5,441 nucleotides of DNA. It comes from Gemmatimonadota bacterium (GTDB lineage: Bacteria; Gemmatimonadota; Gemmatimonadetes; Longimicrobiales; RSA9). The position numbers and the translations under genes were made by a program. Location of the stretch: positions 1 through 5,441 of the forward strand of contig JADGGV010000303.1 in NCBI GenBank assembly GCA_019689775.1, in the 5' to 3' direction. The notes under the pieces were generated by a model, which made no database searches, had not been told where the DNA came from, and worked only from the letters and a program-made list of their open reading frames with translations. This document shows, one piece after another, positions 1-5,441 of the stretch; position 1 is the stretch's first letter, and each line of letters opens with the position of its first letter.

Positions 1-171
1 CGTGAGCGCGAGCGCGAGCGCCGCGACCGTGCCGACCGACAGCAGCCGGACCATGGCGCGCAGGCGGCGGTTGTCGTTCTCGAGCGCGACGAGGCGGTCG
101 TGGACGCCGTACTCCAGGGTCCGCACCCGTTCTTCGACGTTGAGCTGGTCGTTCGTGCGGTCACCGATCAT
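1..171 (-). CDS. Small coiled-coil protein with a membrane segment (partial, C-terminus outside window)
   Basis: Fifty-seven codons are present from ATG 171; the end lies beyond base 1. The product starts MIGDRTNDQLNVEERVRTLE. Charged residues with hydrophobic spacing at V16, V23, L27, L30, L37, V41 and L44 give a 3-4 heptad pattern, with Asn34 at a core 'a' position, suggesting a coiled coil over about 12-44. From residue 43 the chain becomes strongly hydrophobic (LLSVGTVAALALALT) and is probably the start of a transmembrane helix, which would place the coiled coil in the cytoplasm. A strong Shine-Dalgarno sequence (GAGGTGAT) ends 5 bases before the ATG and overlaps the stop codon of the AAA+ gene, 11 bases of gap separating the genes. 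I recognise no family. Conceivably it anchors or recruits the neighbouring ATPase at the membrane, but that is conjecture. Confidence 0.68.
   Translation of the reverse strand, partial: MIGDRTNDQLNVEERVRTLEYGVHDRLVALENDNRRLRAMVRLLSVGTVAALALALT
4..21. repeat. Three tandem copies of a hexamer in the partial small gene
   Basis: GAGCGC occurs three times in a row on the plus strand. On the coding strand this is GCGCTC repeated, giving alternating Ala-Leu in the putative membrane helix. Simple repeats of this kind are common in GC-rich Ala/Leu helices. Confidence 0.5.
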
Positions 172-176
172 GTCGA

Positions 177-184
177 ATCACCTC
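177..184 (-). promoter_or_regulatory. Shine-Dalgarno site of the leftmost small gene
   Basis: The minus strand reads GAGGTGAT, a perfect 8-base complement to the usual anti-Shine-Dalgarno tail. GAGG ends 9 bases before the ATG at 171. The first two bases (184-183) belong to the TGA stop of the AAA+ gene. Confidence 0.75.
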
Positions 185-1559
185 AGAGGCCCATTTGCGC
201 GGCGTTCTGCACCAGGAAGTAGGAGCGGCAGGCGCGGTCGAGCAGGTCGGGCGCGAGCACGGCCGGCCGCTCCTCGAAGCGGACGATGTCCAGCAGGTGC
301 TCGACGATGTCGCGGGGATGGCAACCGCGCGGCTGGATCCCTCGCAGCTCGTACCAGTAGCGGTAGATGAACTCGACCGCAGCCGGGTCGTACTCCACGT
401 TGCGGGACGCGCAGACCCGCTGGAAGATGAGCTCGTAGTTCTTACGGCTCGGAGACTCGACCTGCACCTTGTACTGGATGCGCCGCAGGAACGCCTCGTC
501 GACCAGCTCGTGCGGGTGCAGGTTCGTCGCGAAGAGAAGCAGGCAGTCGAACGGCACCGGGAACTTGATCCCGGTGTGCAGCGTCAGGTAGTCCACTCGC
601 TTCTCGAGCGGCACGATCCAGCGGTTCAGCAGGTCCTTCGGCGCCACCTGCTGCCGGCCGAAGTCGTCGATGATGAGCACGCCGCCGGCGGCCTTGAGCT
701 GGAACGGCGCCTGGTAGATCTTCGAGTGGAGGTCGTACTGGAGGTCGAGCTGCTCCAGCGTCAGCTCGCCGCCGACGAACACGACCGGGCGGGCGATGCG
801 CACGAAGCGCTCGTCGTGCTCGGGCACGTTGCGCAGCCAGTCCGGGCCGCTCGCCGCGCCGCCCGGCCGGGCCGGGTCCAGCCCGTCGCCGTCGAGCGCC
901 CGGTGGTAGACCGGGTCGTACAGCATCATGATCTGGCCGCTGATCTCCACCGCGTACGGCAGGTAGATCGAGCCGCCCATCATGTTCGCGATCGCCTCCG
1001 CGATCGCCGTCTTGCCGTTCCCCGGGTCCCCGTGCAGGAACACCGAGTGCGAGGAGTTGATCGCCGGCCCGAGCATCTCGATGATCTCGCGGTCCAGCAC
1101 CAGGTGCGAGAAGCCGGCCTCGACCCGCGCGCGCGTCGTGTGCTCCCGCCGGATCGACTGCTTTTCGATCCACTCGCGGTACACCTCGAGCGGGACCGGC
1201 GCCGGGCCGACGTAGAGGTTCGCCTCCATCGCCTCCTTCGCCCGGTCCCGCCCCAGCCCCGACAGCTCGAAGATGTAGCCGCCGCGCCCTGGCCCCGTCG
1301 TCGACCGCACCTCGAGGAGGCGCCGCTGCTGGAGCGTGAAGAGCTGCTCGTCCAGGATCCCGAAGGGTAGCCGGATCTCCGCCACGAGCTGCTGCCCCGA
1401 CCGCGCCCCCTGCACGTACAGCGTCTTCAGGATCAGGTCCGAGACCGCCTCGGCGCTCAGCCCCGTGTCGTGGAGCGTCAACGGCGCCGGCGGCACCGGC
1501 GGCGCGGAGCCGTGGCCGCCGCCCGCCGCCGTGGCCGCGGTCGTGGCGCTCGCGCTCAC
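183..1559 (-). CDS. AAA+ ATPase with N-terminal winged-helix-like domain, coupled to the Tad operon
   Basis: This 458-residue soluble protein starts at GTG 1559, chosen because of an extended Shine-Dalgarno sequence just upstream and a 4-base overlap with the DUF192 stop; the longer upstream reading frame is the DUF192 gene read out of frame. Residues 1-27 are an Ala/Gly/Pro-rich leader. Residues about 35-100 look like a winged-helix fold (helices around AVSDLILKTLY, SGQQLVAEI and DEQLFTLQQRRLLE, then a Gly-rich wing and the strand YIFEL). The AAA+ core follows: Walker A GDPGNGKT (177-184), Walker B VLIIDDFGR (294-302, Asp298/Asp299), sensor 1 LLFATN (341-346), arginine-finger candidates R359/R360 and a sensor 2-like RGCHPRDI (411-418, R416). 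About 110 residues separate Walker A and B, more than usual, including a Gly/Pro/Asp-rich loop at 223-240. It has no membrane segment. It resembles MoxR/chaperone-like or IstB/DnaC-like AAA+ proteins, not a pilus traffic ATPase, so a regulatory or remodelling role is inferred only. Confidence 0.88.
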   Translation of the reverse strand: MSASATTAATAAGGGHGSAPPVPPAPLTLHDTGLSAEAVSDLILKTLYVQGARSGQQLVAEIRLPFGILDEQLFTLQQRRLLEVRSTTGPGRGGYIFELSGLGRDRAKEAMEANLYVGPAPVPLEVYREWIEKQSIRREHTTRARVEAGFSHLVLDREIIEMLGPAINSSHSVFLHGDPGNGKTAIAEAIANMMGGSIYLPYAVEISGQIMMLYDPVYHRALDGDGLDPARPGGAASGPDWLRNVPEHDERFVRIARPVVFVGGELTLEQLDLQYDLHSKIYQAPFQLKAAGGVLIIDDFGRQQVAPKDLLNRWIVPLEKRVDYLTLHTGIKFPVPFDCLLLFATNLHPHELVDEAFLRRIQYKVQVESPSRKNYELIFQRVCASRNVEYDPAAVEFIYRYWYELRGIQPRGCHPRDIVEHLLDIVRFEERPAVLAPDLLDRACRSYFLVQNAAQMGL

Positions 1560-2008
1560 GTGATCACCCCCGTGTCGCGGGCCCTGAGGTCGAGCGGCGC
1601 CGGGGAATCCGCGCCCCCGGCCCCGCGCGCGTGCGGCATCGCCTCGGCCTCCGTCACCGGCTTCCACACGATCAGGTCGTGCACCTGCGTCCCGGACGCC
1701 TCGATCGACCCCGCCGGCAGCTCCAGCGCGTACTCCGCCGAGCCGTGGAACGCCGTGCGCCGCCGCGGCTTCAGCCACGGGTAGAGCGCCACCACCCGCC
1801 CGTGCCGGTCGAGGAAGAGCACGTCCAGAGAGTACGTCATCCAGTACATGTGCACCGCCCGGCACGGGGTCAGCAGCAGCCCCTCCCCCTCCGCCGGTGC
1901 CGGCCGCGCCAGGAAGCCGCGCATCCGCTTCAGCCAGCTATCCGCCAGCCGCACGCGCGTCCCGAGCACGCTCGCCCGCGTCTGGTTCGTGACCCGTACG
2001 TGCGTCAT
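1556..2008 (-). CDS. DUF192 family protein (COG1430/UPF0127-like) within the Tad operon
   Basis: This 150-residue protein is recognised as DUF192, a small family of unknown biochemical role. Family landmarks are seen in order: LADSWLKRMRGFLAR (21-35, the usual 'A.t...R..GLm.r' region), GEGLLL followed by PCRAVHMYWM (48-57), SLDVLFLDRHGRVV (60-73), a basic LKPRRR segment (79-84) and LELPAGSIEASG (95-106). The Pro-Cys...His...Met pattern (P48, C49, H53, M57) places it in the subgroup where Cys and His are conserved. No signal peptide is seen, so it is predicted cytoplasmic, unlike many DUF192 proteins that are exported. Residues 121-150 form an Ala/Gly/Pro-rich tail of low complexity. The start at ATG 2008 lies within the tadC stop (ATGA), and its end overlaps the next GTG start (GTGA). 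It has no strong Shine-Dalgarno sequence, so translation probably depends on tadC. The family call is firm; the function in pilus biology is unknown. Confidence 0.88.
   Translation of the reverse strand: MTHVRVTNQTRASVLGTRVRLADSWLKRMRGFLARPAPAEGEGLLLTPCRAVHMYWMTYSLDVLFLDRHGRVVALYPWLKPRRRTAFHGSAEYALELPAGSIEASGTQVHDLIVWKPVTEAEAMPHARGAGGADSPAPLDLRARDTGVIT
1562..1571 (-). promoter_or_regulatory. Extended Shine-Dalgarno site of the AAA+ ATPase gene
   Basis: The minus strand reads GGGGGTGATC, one mismatch from GGAGGTGATC, the full complement of the usual 16S rRNA 3' tail. The G-run ends 7 bases before the GTG at 1559. The site lies in the last codons of the DUF192 gene and decides the start. Confidence 0.75.
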
Positions 2009-2940
2009 TGGACGCTCGTGAACGCGCGGAAGATCTGGATCAGCCCCGGCCCGATCAGCACCACGAACATCGCGGGGAAGATGCACAGCACCAGCGGGAA
2101 TACCATCTTGATCGTCGTCTTCGCCGCCGCCTCCTCCGCCCGCTGCCGCCGCTTCTGCCGCAGCGTGTCGGAGTGCACGCGCAGCGACTGCGCGATCGAC
2201 GTCCCGAAGCGGTCCGTCTGGATCAGCATCGTGGTCAGCGAGCGCACGTCCGCCACGCCCGTGCGCGCCGCCAGGTTCATCAGCGCCACGTCCCGCGGCA
2301 CGCCCGCCCGGATCTCCAGGTTCACGAGCGTCAGCTCGTCGCTCGTCAGCGTGCTGACGTGGCGGATCTCCTCCGCCACCCGCACCAGCGCCTGGTTCAG
2401 CCCGAGCCCCGCCTCCACGCAGATGACCAGCAGGTCCAACGCGTCCGGGAGCGCGAGCTGGATCTCGTGCTGCCGCTCCCGCTTCTTGCGGCGCACGACC
2501 AGCACCGGGAACACGAAGCCGATCGCCCCCGTGTACAGCGTCGCGCCGATCACGAACGCCGGCCGCACCCCCAGCAGGGTCGCGAGGAAGAACGCCGCCG
2601 TCGCCAGCCCCGCGCCCAGGAAGATCCGCGCCGCCCAGTAGATGCCGAGCGCGTTCGGCTCGCGGTACCCCGCGTGCACCAGCAGCTCGATCGTCTTCCC
2701 GCCGCTCCCCTCGTACCGCTTCTGGAGCCGGTCGCCGATCGCCTGGAGCAAGCGGTTCAGCCCCTCCAGCCGCCCCTGCCGCTTGCGCCGCTCCGCCTTG
2801 CTCCACGGGTCCGCGTCCACCCGCTGGATCTCGGTCAGCCGGTGCGTCACCGAGCGAGGCCGCGGCACCATCACCTGGAGCAGCAGCATCGCCAGCAGCG
2901 CGGCCGTCGCGGCGATGCTCAGGACCATCACGTAAAGCAC
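2005..2940 (-). CDS. tadC: TadC-type inner-membrane platform protein (T2SSF domain)
   Basis: This 311-residue membrane protein is the second GspF-like platform component of the Tad pilus and is expected to pair with TadB above the CpaF hexamer. Hydrophobic segments lie at about residues 3-25, 102-123, 127-149 and 278-302. Between the first and second is a highly charged cytoplasmic stretch (about 34-78, rich in Lys/Arg/Glu). The T2SSF domain (about 163-295) shows ALPDALDLLVICVEAGLGL (163-181), QTDRFGTSIAQSLRVHSDTL (241-260) and the closing segment starting TTIKMVFPLVLCIFPAMFVV (275-294), all typical of TadC. The start is taken as GTG at 2940 because GAGG (2949-2952) lies 8 bases upstream; an in-frame GTG at 2931 and ATG at 2928 are too far from it. 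It follows tadB by 10 bases and overlaps the DUF192 gene by 4 bases (ATGA), so stoichiometric expression by coupling is likely. Confidence 0.93.
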   Translation of the reverse strand: MLYVMVLSIAATAALLAMLLLQVMVPRPRSVTHRLTEIQRVDADPWSKAERRKRQGRLEGLNRLLQAIGDRLQKRYEGSGGKTIELLVHAGYREPNALGIYWAARIFLGAGLATAAFFLATLLGVRPAFVIGATLYTGAIGFVFPVLVVRRKKRERQHEIQLALPDALDLLVICVEAGLGLNQALVRVAEEIRHVSTLTSDELTLVNLEIRAGVPRDVALMNLAARTGVADVRSLTTMLIQTDRFGTSIAQSLRVHSDTLRQKRRQRAEEAAAKTTIKMVFPLVLCIFPAMFVVLIGPGLIQIFRAFTSVQ

Positions 2941-2948
2941 GGTGCCCG

Positions 2949-2953
2949 CCTCA
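2949..2953 (-). promoter_or_regulatory. Shine-Dalgarno site of tadC overlapping the tadB stop
   Basis: The minus strand reads TGAGG: the tadB stop TGA (2953-2951) forms part of the GAGG ribosome site, which sits 8 bases before the GTG at 2940. It supports the GTG start and implies coupled re-initiation after tadB. Confidence 0.65.
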
Positions 2954-3928
2954 GATCTCGATGTTGACGATCTTCCGGATCCACAGGTAGCCGATGACCT
3001 GGAGCACGATGGCGACGATGACCATCAGCCGGCCGATCGGCTCGTCCACCAGCACCTTCACGTACTCGCGGTCCAGGAAGAAGATCCCCGTCGCCAGCAC
3101 GACCGGCAGCGCGGCCAGCACGTACCCCGTCAGCCGCCCCTGCGCCGTGTACACCCGCAACTGCCGCCGGATGGTGAAGCGCGCCCGGATCGTCATCGCG
3201 ATCTTGTCCAGGATCTCCGCCAGGTTGCCGCCCACCTCCCGCTGGATCAGGATCGCCGTCACCATGATGCGCACGTCGATCAGGTCGATCCGGTCCGCCA
3301 TCGCGATCAGCGCGTCGTCGAACGGGATCCCGAAGCGCTGCTGCTCGAACACCGTCCGGAACTCCCCCGCCACCGGCTCCGGCGCCTCCTCCCCCACCAT
3401 CCGGATCCCCGACGACAGCGGATGCCCCGCGCGGATCGCCCGGCCAATCAGGTCGATCGCCTCCGGGAACTGCTCCTCGAACGTGTACAGCCGCGCCTTC
3501 CGCTTCCGCCGAAGCTGCAGGTACGGCAGGAACCCGCCGAACGCCGCCGCCATGACGCCGAACACCAGCATCCGCGTCAGGAACAGCCCCGCCATCCCGA
3601 ACGCCAGCGCCAGCCCCGTCATCGCCAGCAGGTACGAGCTCGCGCTCCACTCCACGCCCGCCTGCTGCATCAGGAACGGCAGGTCGCGGAAGTGCGGCAT
3701 CGCGGCCATCGCCGCGTTCAGCCGCGTCTGCGCCTCCTGCCGCGCCAGGATCCCCGCCGTCGTGTCCTGCGGCAGCAGATCCTCCAGCCCCCGCGTCTTC
3801 AGCCGCTCCAGCACCGCCCGCCGCCGGATCCCCGACGCGATCATCTCCCACACCAGCACGATCGAGAGCGTGCCGAGCGCGACCGCGATGAAGACGAGCG
3901 CCGCCGGAGCCCAGGCTACGTTGAGCAT
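2951..3928 (-). CDS. tadB: TadB-type inner-membrane platform protein (T2SSF domain)
   Basis: This 325-residue polytopic membrane protein has a GspF/T2SSF domain and is one half of the Tad pilus platform that couples CpaF to pilin movement. Hydrophobic segments are seen at about residues 8-27, 97-117, 119-138, 267-285 and 299-317. The cytoplasmic T2SSF region (about 152-282) carries the family landmarks FPEAIDLIGRAIRAGHPL (154-171) and the helix QREVGGNLAEILDKIAMTIR (229-248). The basic segment LRRKRKARLY (139-148) after the third hydrophobic stretch fits the positive-inside rule. Length is typical of TadB. It starts 4 bases after the cpaF stop with no clear Shine-Dalgarno sequence, so it is probably translated by coupling to cpaF; its own stop overlaps the ribosome site of tadC. 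Order after cpaF and before a second T2SSF gene identifies it as TadB rather than TadC or GspF. No defects are visible. Confidence 0.94.
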   Translation of the reverse strand: MLNVAWAPAALVFIAVALGTLSIVLVWEMIASGIRRRAVLERLKTRGLEDLLPQDTTAGILARQEAQTRLNAAMAAMPHFRDLPFLMQQAGVEWSASSYLLAMTGLALAFGMAGLFLTRMLVFGVMAAAFGGFLPYLQLRRKRKARLYTFEEQFPEAIDLIGRAIRAGHPLSSGIRMVGEEAPEPVAGEFRTVFEQQRFGIPFDDALIAMADRIDLIDVRIMVTAILIQREVGGNLAEILDKIAMTIRARFTIRRQLRVYTAQGRLTGYVLAALPVVLATGIFFLDREYVKVLVDEPIGRLMVIVAIVLQVIGYLWIRKIVNIEI

Positions 3929-3932
3929 GCGA

Positions 3933-5333
3933 CTACCAGTTCAGTCGATTGTGCGTCGCCGGCGCCGGGCCGTTGCCGTGCACCCCCGCCGCCGGTTGGT
4001 CCAGCATGTCCGAGAACAGCATCCCCGACAGGTTGATCCCGTACGCCTTCAGCCGCTCCGCGAAGCGCGGCCGGATCCCCGTCGCCTTGAAGCGGCCCTG
4101 CACCCGCCCCTTCTCGTCGATCCCCGTCCGCTCGTAGACGAAGATGTCCTGCATCGTGATGACGTCGCCCTCCATCCCGACGATCTCCGCGATGCTCATG
4201 ATCTTGCGCGTCCCGTCCTGGAGACGGCTCACCTGGATCACCACCTGGATCGCGGACGCGATCTGCTGCCGCATCGCTTTCTCCGGCAGGTTCAGGTTCG
4301 CCATCGACACCATCGTCTCCAGGCGGGCCAGCGCGTCCCGCGGCGAGTTCGCGTGCAGCGTCGTCAGCGAGCCGTCGTGCCCCGTGTTCATCGCCTGGAG
4401 CATGTCGACCGCCTCCGCACCGCGGCACTCCCCCAGGATGATCCGGTCCGGCCGCATGCGCAGCGCGTTGATCACGAGCATCCGCTGCGGCACCTCGCCC
4501 TGCCCCTCGATGTTCGCCGGCCGCGTCTCCAGCCGCACCACGTGCGGCTGCCGCAACTGGAGCTCCGCCGAGTCCTCGATCGTCACGATCCGCTCGTCCA
4601 CCGGGATGAACGACGACAGGATGTTCAGCAGCGTCGTCTTCCCGGCACCCGTACCACCGGAGATCAGCACGTTCAGCCGCGCCTTCACGATCCCGTCGAG
4701 CAGCTCGAGCATCGGCCTCGTGACCGACTCGTTCCGCAGCAGGTCCTCGCCCGAGAGCGTGTCCCGCTTGAACTTGCGGATCGACAGGTGCGGCCCGTCC
4801 AGCGCCAGCGGCGGGATGATCGCGTTCACGCGCGAGCCGTCCGCCAGCCGCGCGTCCACCATCGGCGAGGAGTCGTCGATGCGCCGCCCGACCGCCGAGA
4901 CGATCCGGTCGATCACCTGCATCAGGTGCCGGTCGTCCTGGAAGCGCACGTCCGTCAGCTCCAGCTTCCCGCGCCGCTCGACGTAGACCTGCTTGTGCGT
5001 GTTCACCAGGATGTCCGAGACCTCCGGATCGTGCATCAGCGGCTCCAGCGGACCCAGCCCGAAGATCTCGTCCAGCACCTCCTGGATCAGGCGCTCCCGC
5101 TCGTCCAGGTTCAGCGCGACCTGCTCCGCCGCGATCAGGTCGTGGATCACGCCCCGGATCGCCGACTCCGCCTGCCCCCGCTCGATGTTCTGGAGGTTCG
5201 ACAGGTTCAGCCGCTCGAGCAGCCGCCGGTGCACCCGCCGCTTCAGCCCCTGGATGTCCGCCACGCCGCCGCCCACGCCCGGGCGCCCCATGCCCAGCGC
5301 GCCCGGCGGCGGAATCGGGCCCGGCCGGCTCAT
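3933..5333 (-). CDS. cpaF: CpaF/TadA family type II/IV secretion ATPase of a Tad (Flp) pilus
   Basis: This 466-residue protein is the cytoplasmic hexameric motor that powers assembly of Tad/Flp pili, acting beneath the TadB/TadC membrane platform; in Caulobacter the single CpaF is reported to drive both extension and retraction. After a Gly/Pro-rich, probably flexible leader (residues 1-24) comes the N-terminal domain (about 30-130, with the family-typical FGLGPLEPLM and VSDILVN), then the RecA-like ATPase core. Visible motifs are Walker A GGTGAGKT (226-233), the Asp box IEDSAEL (252-258), Walker B ending in IILGECRG (298-305, catalytic Glu302) and the His box TGHDGSLTTLHANS (317-330). It has no tetracysteine zinc site, as expected for CpaF rather than PilB/GspE. 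Length is normal for the family. The ATG at 5333 is chosen because AGGAGG lies 7 bases upstream; an in-frame ATG at residue 15 has no such support. It overlaps the upstream gene by 4 bases and ends 4 bases before tadB. All key residues are intact. Confidence 0.97.
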   Translation of the reverse strand: MSRPGPIPPPGALGMGRPGVGGGVADIQGLKRRVHRRLLERLNLSNLQNIERGQAESAIRGVIHDLIAAEQVALNLDERERLIQEVLDEIFGLGPLEPLMHDPEVSDILVNTHKQVYVERRGKLELTDVRFQDDRHLMQVIDRIVSAVGRRIDDSSPMVDARLADGSRVNAIIPPLALDGPHLSIRKFKRDTLSGEDLLRNESVTRPMLELLDGIVKARLNVLISGGTGAGKTTLLNILSSFIPVDERIVTIEDSAELQLRQPHVVRLETRPANIEGQGEVPQRMLVINALRMRPDRIILGECRGAEAVDMLQAMNTGHDGSLTTLHANSPRDALARLETMVSMANLNLPEKAMRQQIASAIQVVIQVSRLQDGTRKIMSIAEIVGMEGDVITMQDIFVYERTGIDEKGRVQGRFKATGIRPRFAERLKAYGINLSGMLFSDMLDQPAAGVHGNGPAPATHNRLNW

Positions 5334-5441
5334 GCCCGGGCCTCCTCGATCTTCGCCGGCTTCGCCGGCGCGTCAGCCTTCCCGTCCCGCCCCCGGAACG
5401 GCCGCACCAGCGCCTGGAGCGCCGCCTTCACGTTCGCGCCC
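5330..5441 (-). CDS. C-terminal end of a gene entering from the right, probably TadZ/CpaE-type ATPase (partial)
   Basis: Only the last 36 codons plus a TGA stop are present, with the reading frame taken from base 5440 downward. The visible tail begins GANVKAALQALVRPFRGRDG and continues with a Lys/Ala/Pro-rich stretch (PAKPAK) ending in IEEARA. This looks like a last amphipathic helix followed by a disordered charged tail. The TGA overlaps the cpaF start codon as ATGA, so the two genes are very likely translationally coupled. In Tad loci the gene just before cpaF/tadA is usually tadZ/cpaE, a ParA/MinD-like ATPase that places the pilus machine at the pole or membrane, and such proteins often end in a helix plus variable tail. 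That identity rests on position alone, since no P-loop or other catalytic motif lies in the window. The existence of the reading frame is well supported; the product name is a guess. Confidence 0.6.
   Translation of the reverse strand, partial: GANVKAALQALVRPFRGRDGKADAPAKPAKIEEARA
5341..5346 (-). promoter_or_regulatory. Shine-Dalgarno site of cpaF
   Basis: The minus strand reads AGGAGG, then 7 bases, then the ATG at 5333. It lies inside the 3' end of the preceding gene. This strong site decides the cpaF start over the in-frame ATG 14 codons further in. Confidence 0.85.
5351..5369 (-). repeat. Tandem 9-base repeat forming a short hairpin before the cpaF ribosome site
   Basis: The plus strand carries CTTCGCCGG twice in tandem (5351-5368), encoding PAKPAK in the tail of the upstream gene. 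On the transcript the same bases can fold as GCCGGC-GAA-GCCGGC (5369-5355), a short GC-only stem ending 8 bases before AGGAGG. No T-run follows, so it is not a terminator. It may be only a codon-repeat accident. Confidence 0.45.

Noticed and set aside
172..182. Possible terminator or promoter between the AAA+ gene and the leftmost gene
   Set aside because: The gap is only 11 bases, holds a ribosome site, and shows no stem with a T-run and no -35/-10 pair.
195..1370. 391-codon open frame on the plus strand opposite the AAA+ gene
   Set aside because: The translation is dominated by Arg, Val, Leu, Asp and His with no domain, as expected from the antisense of a GC-rich gene. The minus-strand frame has complete AAA+ motifs.
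1..1560. 15-base inverted match between 1-15 and 1546-1560 (CGTGAGCGCGAGCGC)
   Set aside because: Both copies are low-complexity GC hexamer runs inside coding sequence, so chance is sufficient; there is no transposase or other sign of a mobile element.
1560..1865. 102-codon upstream extension of the AAA+ reading frame
   Set aside because: It lies out of frame over the well-supported DUF192 gene and reads as Gly/Ala/Arg-rich sequence. The GTG at 1559 has a strong ribosome site.
2009..2806. 266-codon upstream extension of the DUF192 reading frame
   Set aside because: It overlaps tadC out of frame and has no recognisable content; the ATG at 2008 gives a complete DUF192 domain.
2942..4036. 364-codon open frame on the plus strand opposite tadB
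   Set aside because: It is an Arg/His/Pro/Gln-rich antisense shadow spanning the tadB/cpaF junction; the minus strand encodes clear T2SSF and CpaF proteins.

Overview
The window is one gene-dense, very GC-rich bacterial segment in which every supportable gene reads on the minus strand, so transcription runs from the right end (5441) to the left end (1). No rRNA, tRNA, CRISPR array, insertion sequence or terminator is visible, and no gene-free gap exceeds 12 bases. High GC, strong G/C bias at wobble positions and long random antisense ORFs are what one expects of a high-GC soil- or water-type bacterium. Gemmatimonadota, Acidobacteriota, Myxococcota-like lineages or Actinomycetota are all compatible. 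The sequence alone does not fix the phylum.

In transcription order the layout is as follows. (1) The last 36 codons of a gene that enters from the right; by position it is probably the TadZ/CpaE-type ATPase. (2) cpaF/tadA, the secretion ATPase of a Tad (Flp-type) pilus. (3) tadB and (4) tadC, the two inner-membrane platform proteins. (5) A 150-residue DUF192 protein. (6) A 458-residue AAA+ ATPase with an N-terminal winged-helix-like domain. (7) The first 57 codons of a small coiled-coil plus membrane-segment protein that leaves the window at the left.

Genes 1 to 6 are packed as a translationally coupled operon. There are 4-base stop/start overlaps at gene 1/cpaF (ATGA), tadC/DUF192 (ATGA) and DUF192/AAA+ (GTGA), and gaps of only 4, 10 and 11 bases elsewhere. 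CpaF, TadB and TadC form the core pilus motor: the hexameric ATPase sits under a TadB/TadC platform and extrudes or retracts pilin. The pilin, secretin, prepilin peptidase and minor pilin genes of a complete Tad system are not in this window and presumably lie outside it.

The part worth attention is the leftward extension: a DUF192 protein, a second and unrelated AAA+ ATPase, and a coiled-coil membrane protein. They are coupled to the motor genes but are not among the classical tad/cpa/rcp components. I infer that they form an accessory module for the pilus, perhaps regulating or remodelling the motor, but nothing in the sequence proves it.
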